Shown here: in pieces, positions 32,958-41,978 of the stretch
Layout: each line of letters opens with the position of its first letter
Position numbering within the stretch: the stretch's first letter is position 1
Assembly (NCBI GenBank): GCA_001931875.2
Contig: MSJH02000786.1
Coordinates: 50,652-114,651 of the forward strand
DNA: 64,000 nucleotides
Reading direction: 5' to 3'
From: Byssochlamys sp. IMV 00236
Lineage: Eukaryota; Ascomycota; Eurotiomycetes; Eurotiales; Thermoascaceae
Notes under the pieces: generated by a model
What the model was told of the DNA's origin: nothing
The model's input: only the letters and a program-made list of their open reading frames with translations
Databases searched by the model: none
Program-made: the position numbers and the translations under genes

Positions 32958-35900
32958 TGTGGAATGAAGGAGATAAGAAGGATCGGGTGAAGATCGAAGA
33001 ATAGTGGTCTGAAAGCAATATTCGACAAACGAATGGCAGCTAAGATTACTTAGCGAAAAGAGTGACTGCTGAAATCAGCGAAAGAAAGCGACCCGAAGGA
33101 AAGGCTGGAGTTTCTGGATGAGAACGAGATGGAAAAACAGACCGAAGACGGGGAGATCTCGACCAATTTGTATGAGCCGTTGGGCTATCTCAAGGATACA
33201 GGGAGATCGGATGTCCAGCCCATGGTGCCGATCCATGAAGTCCAGAACACTCTTCCCCTTCCTCCTACGGTCTGCATGGGTCCTTGGGGATATGCAGGTA
33301 CAACCGCCATCAGAACCGCCGGCGCCCGGATAAGGATGGTCTGATGCTGAGCCTCCTTTCATTATTCTTCCCCCTGCCAGGTTAGCGGTTGCACAAAGAG
33401 CAGACGGCCCCTGTCATTACGCCCTTGTACATACAGAAGTGCCGAGAACCATATGCTGGAGAGCAGCGAAGATGGCTTTTCACCACCATTACTGACCATA
33501 CATGGTTTGTAGGTGAGACGCCTCTAACAGCAAGGAGCTGAGATCGATCAATGTAATAACCAACCAGTGTCTTTCTATAAAGCCTTATCTCAGCCACCGC
33601 GCATGGCACTGATGTGTGTTTTTCTCCGTATCCGTCTTTCCACAAGGGCGATCCTGCAATTAATTACTTGCGTAGCTCTCCTTGGGCAATATTCTGGACG
33701 TGCAAGAACAGTTCAATAGCGTCCGTCGCTACGAGAAGTGCCCCGCATGGGCTGTAGTGCTAACCACTAACGGGATGATCATCGCTAGGCTGGAAGAATT
33801 AACCAGTTGTTTAAGCATATTGACGCGCGAACGCGACAAGGACTCAACTCACTAGGCGAAGTCAATTCTCCGCTTCGAAAGGGGGACGTGGAGAGGCTCT
33901 ATCAAGTTCGCCTCAAAGATGGGGCCGACTCTGTCCTGCAGTCCTGGCTTACTTTCGCACAGAGTTGGAGAGTATCACTGCGCAGGAACTATAATCTCAC
34001 ACATTATTAGCACGTATAGCCCGCAGAGTCGACATAAGATCCTTGAAGATAGCGAGCGTGAAGGGGAAATTGGAAACTAGACTGACCACCCTTGCTGGTT
34101 TACCGCATCCATTTGGCCCAGGAGAATGACCGCTGAGAAAGGCCTGGAAAAAGGCTTTATTTCGGGTTAACGGTATCTAGATACTCCGTAGGCAGAGAGC
34201 AAACAGTCAACCTGTGCCGTCTGCTGACCGCAATTGAGCGATGTTGAGATCGGCGTCTTAGGGTCTCCCAAGGCCTTGTCATATCAAGGATTGCGGTCCG
34301 TCCGTCAGCATCAACCGCTATCTAGAAGTGGATTAGACTAGTCTGGTTTGATAATGGACCTGTCTCCTGTCGAGCCCTGATCTCGGGCTGGACCATGCGC
34401 CAAAGTCGGTCGCTCCTGATGCTGTCTAAGGATGGCGCTCAAATTATCGAACTTGGCAGTTCAAGAGAATACGAAGGCGAATCCAGGTTACGGAGCGGTG
34501 CCCAGAGAAGGTGCGAGTCAGTTAGTCTAACTGATTCAAGTATAGATACCCCAGAGAAGCAAAGGGGTTGCGTACAGTACCTGACCTTCCCCACCGATCC
34601 CTTGCTCCCAATATCAGTAGATAATAATGTCTATCATTTAATTATGGTAGTCTCCCCCGGCTTGGCGTCATCGTGGCCGGATGCTTTAATTAATTTATCC
34701 TCACCGCCTGCTTGGGGAAACAGATTTCTCAACGCACTAACTAGGTAACTAGCTATTATTATTACTACTACAAAAGCATGGGATAGAATAGTTAGTAGGA
34801 GCGAGGGAGGCGCTCGAGAAATCAGGTCGCCGGAAGACTCCCTGAAGGACTATAGACTATCTATGCTGTGTTATCACTGCAGTGCCACTAGATAGATTTA
34901 ATACCTTCTCTAAGCAGTCTCAATTTCAATGTTGAGGTCCGGAAGCTATTCTACGAATATGTGTAAGTTTCACGCGCATCAGCTTTTGCTAATTAGGCCT
35001 TTTCCATAGGCTGGCCCGGTAATGTTTCACTGTCACACAGTTAGCTACTCCGTAGTCCGTAATAATACTGGGAAGTTGGAGATTTAGTTGACTCAATGCC
35101 ATAATGTAAGAATGCCTGCATCTTCACTCCAAGCGAAAACAATGAAGGTATAGTGAAGTAGCTACCTCACACTTCCTAGCGAAGTCGCGCATGTTTCTGT
35201 ATGTTCCCATGATGTCTGTACCTAGTCCTGTTCCTGATTGAACGGCGAACTACCGGAAAAACCCGGCTAAGTCTGCATGCGCCACCAAGTCTTTTGGTTC
35301 TTTGTTTATTTCCAAATGCAGCTTCGGATCGCAACCACCACTGCACCTGCATGCACAAGGCAGGGAACCATTTGGGATTTATTACTGGTCCCTTCTTCAA
35401 GTCACAGACAGGCAACTCTTTACGAGGGCCATCTTTTAAGAACATTTTCCGATATCCGGCTTACGGGGCTGCATCATGGGCAGGAAGCCCAAACTTTGTT
35501 CTCAACAACCAAGAAACTCAATGGAAGTAATAGTCCAGGTTTTGTCTCGGCTGGACTGCCCCGCAGCTGAAGTAGGTCCTAGACACTCAGCTCTTTCGGT
35601 TACAGCGTGTGCTACCAGATCCTCTAACAGTAGGATTTGGTATTTCGGAACTTCTGACATATGTTAGAGTGCAGCGAGAAAATGTTAACTCAGTAACAAT
35701 CTCAGGCCTTCTATGCACAGCGAGATGATATCTACACAAATTGGAAAATTCCTGTGAGGTGTTGACAATACAACTAACGTGCCCAATCAGAAGTTGAGCT
35801 TAGACCCAGAGAGAAGTACATCATCCTACATTCAAAGTGGCAGAACTAAAAAGCACAGTCCCCTCGTCAGATTTTGTGCTAATTTCTATATCAGTCTCTG

Positions 35901-38593
35901 GTCGTGATGCTCATCATCAACGATAGGTTCTTATAAACAATATACCTGAGACGATGAGACTGCTGAAGCCGGAACGATCTCCCTACGTTGCCCATAGAAC
36001 TCAGAAGTGATGTGCGAATCTCTCATGTGGCAGTCTTCGAAAGACATCAACAAACGGAGTCTATGCTATACTGTTCCTGTTTGCGTAGGTTCAGCGGTAT
36101 ATCCGTCTACGTTTCGCTGCGCTATTCGATTTGGAAAAGTACTACTTAGATAAACCGACTCAACCCCGCGTATTTACGCTCGCCTTATGCTCGGAGCATA
36201 CTACCTGATTCTGCAGTAAAACGTGGCACAGAGCCTTGTAGAAACAGAGCCTTGTAGCTTCCAGAAGTATCGACACGTCCCGCGACCTAGATTTTTTTTC
36301 ACACTGCAGGTATTCGCACTCAATGGCTGTGATCATCTTGGACTTCGCAACGCCTCTTAAAGGTCTTCGTCTGTGACCTAGGTTTCATCGGCTGATTGAG
36401 AGAACGGCTGGCTACGGGAAAGAGACCTAACGTCGGTTGCGAATAATATTTGGAAGCAGAGTTCACAATACTTGAACCTCTTGGGAATTGAAGATATGCT
36501 TCCCTTTATTTTCGTTCAGCCAGGAGCCAGCCAAATGGGATATATTTTCGAGGATTGGATGCAACAAGACTTAGGAATAAGCTAGATATCATGTTACAAC
36601 AGCGAATCATGGAAGCGAAAAGTCATCTCCACAGGCTGAAGCTGCCCAATGTTTGGATTTATTCACAGGATCGAGCTATTTGTCTCTGAACGCAGCTTTC
36701 GAGGCAAAGACGAGGGCGAACATCTCCTGCAGGAGCATCCTTGCTGGGTACGGAGTCTCTGGGAGACTATGTTAAACTACCCAGAAAAGGCAGTTAGTCG
36801 CTTTCTCCTATGTAGAATCCAGGGAAGACCTGACCTTATACTTCTGACTAGAAGTACTAGATCCTTATGGTGTCAGCTATAAACGTCGATTGGACTAGTC
36901 GCCTGAACAGTAATTCATAAGTGCTGATAGCCTTTCTCTCTATAGGGGTCTAACAGTAGTTCCACAATGTAGTGGGTACCACGTGGTGACAACGTGTTGT
37001 GAGATACTAAATCAGGATATTTCTAGGAACGCTTGTTCTCAATAGATACGTCCTGCTATATTGTGACTATAGAACTCATACTATCTATAATTAAAGAGGT
37101 TGTGTTTACAGTTCTTATGGAATACTCCACAGAGACTACGTAAACACTACAGCGACACAGAGGCAGTCAATATAAATGTCTCCACTTTTCAGAATCGCCG
37201 TAAATTATATATATGTACATATCTGGACTCCCAAGAATCATTGAAGTTGGACGTCAGCCCTCGGAGACAGGGTATCTATATTAGCTACCGCAATACTTGA
37301 AAGCCTTTCAGAAGAGAATTAGGGCATATACTACTTACGCTCCAGGAAAACAGACTAACTGGCTTCACTTCTGACTTTTCCAGGGATAAGGAATCTAGAA
37401 AACCAACCCCAAATAGCTCTCAAAGGTCACAGTCTGGGATTCTCCTAACCCCCAGCATAGTTACACATTGATAAATAAAATGAACTATCTCCTAGTTATT
37501 GGGTGAGGTTCGCAGCATATCAAAGTGTCCGCCGTAAACAACGATATGACAGGTCAGTTTGCGTACTGAAATTTTGCACCGACACACTCCTCAGCCATAT
37601 CACTAATACCATAGAGGTCTCTGTTATGAGATAGGTGCTATGCGAAAATTCCAGATTAGCTCAAGAGGATAAACATTTGCAAATTACTATATAGGCAAGA
37701 ACAATAATTAAACTTCATGCAGCCGCAGAGTAGATGCCAAGGTTCCCCTATAATTAAAAAAAACCCCAATGGCAAGGGAGCAATGATATATTTTGAGCTT
37801 CTAACAGATAACGATTAGTCGCTTGCTTGGTTTTATTCAGGTAGGCCTGGGGGACGTTAGTCCCTATTTACCTCGTGATTACATAGAGAGTGTAGATGCG
37901 AAGGATCTAGCAAATTATATCGAATCCTAAAGGGCAGGGAAGCAACGACCTGACTTGAGTCTCCTAGCTAGGCAGCTAGGTTGCTTGACTTGTTTCGTTT
38001 TAGATATAGGGAGGAGACTAATTCTGCATTCATCTCCTATAGCATATAAAGAATCTAGATCCTAGTTATCAAGTAGGTTCTATACCAAAGAACCTGCTGC
38101 AAATGGATGATATGACAGATTACCTGCACACTCCTGTGTGCGCCGACAAATTATAATATAGGAATCGTCAAATGCAGACGGTATAACAGGTCCCTATGCA
38201 TGCAGGCGAAGTCTGGAAAGCTCGACATCCAAGAGGTGCCAGAGGACACCGGAGGGAAAATTGAATGTCGTAATATCAGTTCGTGCCCAATAGAAACAGC
38301 AGACAGACGGTATCGCATGTATGGATCTCAGCCAGACAGATCATAGAGTACGTATAGGAAAAGAGTAGCTCTGCCGTATAGGCATATTTAGGATTTAATC
38401 TTACGACGCTTAATTCACCTCTCGTCTTTAAGACATCTTTATGATACCTATGAAATTTGGCTTCGGATCACATATTTAGAAAGCAATATTACTGGAGATT
38501 TGCGAATGTGTATTATAGTTTCATGGCGAGGGTTCTGCTACGCAAGTTGTCAGGGCCTTTGAAACAATGCATTGAATCTCCGTGCATCATCTT
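32958..38593. other. 5.6-kb gene-poor, AT-richer region
   Basis: I find no gene I can support. Open frames are short on both strands and none resembles a family. The first 400 bases are the promoter of the GPI-type gene. Two copies of TACTCCGTA lie at 34192-34200 and 35046-35054. A small tandem duplication, ACAGAGCCTTGTAG, occurs at 36228 and 36244. From about 37440 to 38220 two diverged blocks share word order (CTCCTAGTTAT, GATATGACAG, CACTCCT, GCCGAC). They look like a decayed duplicated element. The region has the look of an accessory or repeat-degraded interval. Confidence 0.5.
37440..38220. repeat. Possible decayed duplicated element (two diverged blocks)
   Basis: The block at about 37485-37600 and the block at about 38060-38155 share CTAGTTAT, GATATGACAG, a GCACAC/GACACACTCCT stretch and CGCCGAC/CACCGAC-like words in similar order. 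The parts preceding them also share GCAAATTA and GGCAAGGGAGCAA/GGCAGGGAAGCAA. Divergence is high and no terminal repeats or coding remains are clear. Confidence 0.35.
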
Positions 38594-38600
38594 GACAGGA

Positions 38601-38611
38601 TGACCGAGTGG
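38601..38611 (+). promoter_or_regulatory. Pol III A box of the tRNA
   Basis: TGACCGAGTGG matches the A-box consensus TRGYNNARNNG and lies at the usual place over the D arm. Confidence 0.8.
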
Positions 38612-38628
38612 TTAAGGTGCAGGCCTGC

Positions 38629-38683
38629 GTAAGTAGCCTTGATAACACACCATAACCCGATTTCCAACTAACAACTCCAATAG
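38629..38683 (+). other. Spliceosomal-type intron inside the tRNA-Ser anticodon
   Basis: The 55-nt insertion starts with a consensus donor GTAAGT (38629-38634). It carries AACTAAC with the branch motif CTAAC at 38668-38672, preceded by TTTCC, and ends in AATAG (38679-38683). Length, donor, branch-to-acceptor distance (about 12 nt) and acceptor all match the Pol II introns of neighbouring genes, such as the one at 52473-52527. It sits between tRNA positions 35 and 36, not at the canonical 37/38. No shift of the boundaries gives the same GCT loop, because the flanking bases differ. Confidence 0.85.
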
Positions 38684-38707
38684 TAAGCCTGTGGGTTCGC
38701 CCGCCTG

Positions 38708-38718
38708 GGTTCGAATCC
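38708..38718 (+). promoter_or_regulatory. Pol III B box of the tRNA
   Basis: GGTTCGAATCC is an exact B-box consensus over the T arm. The insertion widens the A-to-B spacing to about 96 bases between boxes, still within the range TFIIIC tolerates. Confidence 0.88.
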
Positions 38719-38734
38719 CAGTTCTGTCGACATC

Positions 38735-38750
38735 TTTTTTTTTCTTTTTT
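38735..38750 (+). terminator. Pol III terminator T-run
   Basis: Nine T residues (38735-38743), a C, then six T residues, beginning five bases after the tRNA discriminator position. This is a strong Pol III stop signal. Confidence 0.85.
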
Positions 38751-39174
38751 TGCCGGTAGTCCATACCTAGCACAGAAACTAGCCGTGATTCTGCGTCCAA
38801 ATTATTATTATTTTTATTGAGCCATGTGGCGGAGTTCACACAACTTCAGAGACCAACCAAAGCTCACAGGTTGACAGTGTATCCCGCCATGTGCTGTAAG
38901 CCAAACCGAATGACTTCGATTATTGGACCGTCTGAGTAGCCGAAGGCTATACGATATTAACCTAGAGAAAAAGGGAAAGAAAGACAATAAATAAAGAGAA
39001 ACTCGAATTCACTAAAGTCGGTTCACCCGTCGTCATCACCCTGATGTCAGGCGGCAAACTCCCAATGTCAAAGCGCTACAGCTTTCGATTAATATAACAG
39101 GACCATAACTCATCTAAGAATAATTTCGCTCACACAGCCAAAAGAAAATTCGTCTAGTCCAGCTTACAGCCAAA
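38751..39174. other. Short region between tRNA and orphan gene
   Basis: About 420 bases with AAT-rich words (38799-38818) and no recognised feature. It should contain the promoter of the gene starting at 39175. Confidence 0.4.
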
Positions 39175-40047
39175 ATGTCGTCCGATACACATCCCGAGTC
39201 TAACGTCAACCATCATAGCACTGGCTTCCTAGATCTGGAATGTGCGACCAAAATATATCCATACCAGGGAATACGACAATTCTGGAATATTTGGGAAATG
39301 GGGTGGCGCAAGCTAGAGGAGAATATACAAGATAGCGAATGGGTGTTATTTACTGATGTGGACAAGGAGACATTCACCCGTGACTTCCTTAACTCTTCCG
39401 ACAACATCATCCTCCGCAGCTGGAATTCATACGACAAAGCTAAACACTTCTTACTGATCAAGATGCCTACCCCATTGGCTCATGAAGCTGCAGCGTCCGA
39501 ATTTGCAGAAATCTTTCTCGAAGTCCTCCGGCCAATGGGCCTTTACGATAAGCTCTATAAATGGGGAAGCGCAACTCGCTACAACGACAAAGGTGGCAAA
39601 CGACCTGAGCTGCAGTTCGTACCTAAAAGACCCCCACCAGATTACCCTCGATACTGGCCCACGGTGGTGCTGGAAGTGGCATTGACTGAGCCACCATCCA
39701 AGCTCATGTCAGACATTCGATACTGGCTTGGCCAGTCCTCCCGCAGTGTTGAAGTGGTAGTAACGCTCCGAATCAATCGAAACATGCGCGAAATTATCCT
39801 ACAGAACTGGCAGTCTGCCAACAGCCGTCCACACAGAATACAACAAGTGACTGTTTACAAAGGCTCTAACGACACAATAAAAGTCGACGATGGCCCCCTT
39901 GTCATTGACTTCGAAAAGCTGTTCCTCCGTCCGCCAGGCACACCACAAGAAAAAAAAAATAACATTGAACTGGGAGATGGCGAGCTGCAATATCTTGCGA
40001 CTTCAATATGGACAGCACAGAACCTCGATCAGGAAGATGATGAATGA
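39175..40047 (+). CDS. Orphan-type fungal protein with a PD-(D/E)XK nuclease-like signature
   Basis: A single-exon frame of 290 residues. I know no characterised member. The middle of the protein reads GSATRYNDKGGKRPELQFVP, then about 20 residues, then YWPTVVLEVALTEPPSKL. The spacing P-(D/E)-x-Q/F ... P-T-V-V-L-E-V-A resembles the acidic core and ExA/ExK strand of PD-(D/E)XK nucleases, including Uma2-like ones. Then come DIRYWLGQS and a beta-rich segment VEVVVTLRINRNMREIILQNW. A lysine is not present at the usual position after the second acid (E-V-A), so activity is doubtful without a compensating residue. An A-run codes KKNN near 39951. The gene stands alone between the tRNA and a gene-poor stretch, a typical setting for mobile or lineage-specific genes. 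Confidence 0.7.
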   Translation: MSSDTHPESNVNHHSTGFLDLECATKIYPYQGIRQFWNIWEMGWRKLEENIQDSEWVLFTDVDKETFTRDFLNSSDNIILRSWNSYDKAKHFLLIKMPTPLAHEAAASEFAEIFLEVLRPMGLYDKLYKWGSATRYNDKGGKRPELQFVPKRPPPDYPRYWPTVVLEVALTEPPSKLMSDIRYWLGQSSRSVEVVVTLRINRNMREIILQNWQSANSRPHRIQQVTVYKGSNDTIKVDDGPLVIDFEKLFLRPPGTPQEKKNNIELGDGELQYLATSIWTAQNLDQEDDE

Positions 40048-41978
40048 ACAGTTACCACTATGCACCAATATCAGCTACGAAAGAGCACAATCCTTGACGG
40101 TTCAAACTATGCAGGGATACGACAGCAGCCTGAGCGCGTTTCCAGTACTAATACGAAACGGCCTAAGCATACCACACGGAGTAGAGCCCCGGGAACAACC
40201 TGAACCCCCGCAAATATGGAGTGCTCTGGTCCGTAATAATCGATGCATCTAGTGGCGATACACGGCCTATCATTCTCTGAGAATGAAAACCGACATGTGC
40301 CTGGGTTCTAAAACCGCATTCAAATGCTCGATGGCTTAAAGATTGCCTCGGTACAGCTGCGCTGTGTCAAGCCAGACATGGACGTCTGGAATACGGTTAG
40401 GCCTCATGCCTTTGCCAACTGGGAGCGTACTGCGTTAATACTTTCTTATAGGATTCGCCATGCTTTATTCGCAGAGAGGTCGACATGATAGGAGGCAATT
40501 GACGCTAGGTGATCAATTCTGACAGGTTTGCGTCAAGGAACTCAACTGTCATAACGTTAATCTTTCAAAAATAACATAATCTTTCCAAATGAATTTTAAA
40601 GGGGCCATATGTTCAAAGAAACTGATTGCGAGCAGGTAACGGGATACAAACGCGTGTCCTCTAGTCCTTCGGAAAGTACTGTACTTAGGTATAGAATGAT
40701 TGGCAGAGTCGGTTACAAAAAGTTACCATCTTACTCTGCTCCCTGAGAATTTCTGATGTCAAGGCTCTAGTCAATTTCTGCTCATGTCCGTTGGTTGCTC
40801 TCTTAAGCCTCCTATCCCACGATGCAACTCTCTGATCTGCAGGGCCCCTCAACCTTCGATTCTGTTTTCGCACTTGATTGACCAGCTCCGTAGACGCCGT
40901 TGATTTTTAGCGCCTGACCAGTTCCCATTTGAGTCCCGAGAGCTGCCGCGGGATTGGGAGTCGGCCGCAAATATTATTGCGGAGTACGGAGTATTAAGGA
41001 GTATTACTTCCTTTGAACCTTCAGAGAATATCAACTAACTACGGAGTAGTTGGCCATATAGTTATTTCGCCGGCGATAATCTGTTCGAAGTCCGTCGTGT
41101 TATGGTAAAAGCCCACGATTAAGTGCCGCGCTCATCGCTGCCTGTTTTGGAAGGCTTCACAGCCACGAGATCTTCAGCCACCGGTCCAGCACCAAGTAGT
41201 ACCTACGGACTCTGCGGACTCCGGAGTAAGTTTATCTTATCTCATAGATGGAATTGGAAGGTTCAAGGTTTGTCTTCCCGTCCTAAGATCCCGCTGTTGC
41301 TAGGAAGATCCCAATCTCTACTCCGTACCCCGGGCCTACTCTTCTGCAGGAAGTTGAACATCACTCCGTACTCGGTAGTGCTGTATCCGTGTAAGTATCG
41401 TCTCGTTGGCGGGGACACAGCTTCAATTAGTGGAGAACGTCCTCCCCTGGAGATCGATGTGGGCTTGACCGTGGTTCTGTGGGTAACGCCAAAGCGTGCA
41501 TCAAAAACTGAAAATTTGCAGAGAAGACAGTTTCCCGCCGAGTCAACTGAGGCCTGAGCTTCGTAACCGACCTGGATAGCTTACAGGAGGCGCTGGGTTG
41601 GTGGAAAGTCTGTTGAACTCGACTCGGCTGGTTTCTGTGCAAGGATGACCACGAGGAGAGCCGTCGCTTTAGATAAGCCTCACTAAGACTTGGAGCTTGG
41701 AGGATGCTTATCACCTGCCAAAAATGGAACGAGCGAACAAGTTTCAACCCCACTGCCTAGACGCTTATCGGCGTTCTGAAAGTCGGGGGAGCTTAGTTTC
41801 GGAGTCGACGATGTTGACCTAAAGATCGAGCTAAATGCCGCAAGATGGGTCGAAACCAGCGTTCCCGGTTGCTTGAAGAACGAGTGCTCCATAGATATAT
41901 GGTCCTCTGGATCCCCTCTTCTAGAGACTGGTGAGCGCTGTCTTCCTGCTCCCTGTCACCCAATCAGCCATTTACGCC
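40048..41978. other. 1.9-kb intergenic region with clustered TACTCCGTA motifs
   Basis: No gene is supported. Three exact copies of TACTCCGTA or its complement lie at 40985-40993, 41040-41048 and 41319-41327. Near matches surround them (CACTCCGTA at about 41362). This half is the promoter side of the sedolisin gene. Frames in 41123-41557 and 41427-41753 show no family resemblance. Confidence 0.5.

Larger units (their letters stand above)
38594..38729 (+). tRNA. tRNA-Ser(GCT) interrupted in the anticodon by a spliceosomal-type intron
   Basis: The acceptor stem is GACAGGA (38594-38600) with TTCTGTC (38722-38728) and discriminator G at 38729. The D stem is ACC (38603-38605) with GGT (38616-38618). 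The anticodon stem is CAGGC (38620-38624) with GCCTG (38687-38691). A long variable arm, GGG-TTCG-CCC (38693-38702), makes it type II. The T stem is CTGGG (38705-38709) with CCCAG (38717-38721) around TTCGAAT. Type II plus G73 points to serine. The anticodon loop is CTGC, a 55-nt insertion (38629-38683), then TAA. Exact excision gives CTGCTAA, anticodon GCT, for codons AGC/AGT. The A box (TGACCGAGTGG), B box (GGTTCGAATCC) and a T-run downstream are all intact. This copy may be functional or a pseudogene; sequence alone cannot decide. Confidence 0.88.

Noticed and set aside
36228..36257. Two copies of ACAGAGCCTTGTAG
   Set aside because: A small tandem duplication of 14 bases; too short to mean more than slippage.
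38629..38686. Treating the tRNA insertion as an ordinary 37/38 tRNA intron
   Set aside because: A 37/38 cut gives anticodon GCG, which does not fit a type II G73 body. Only the GTAAGT/TAG boundaries restore GCT in a 7-nt loop.
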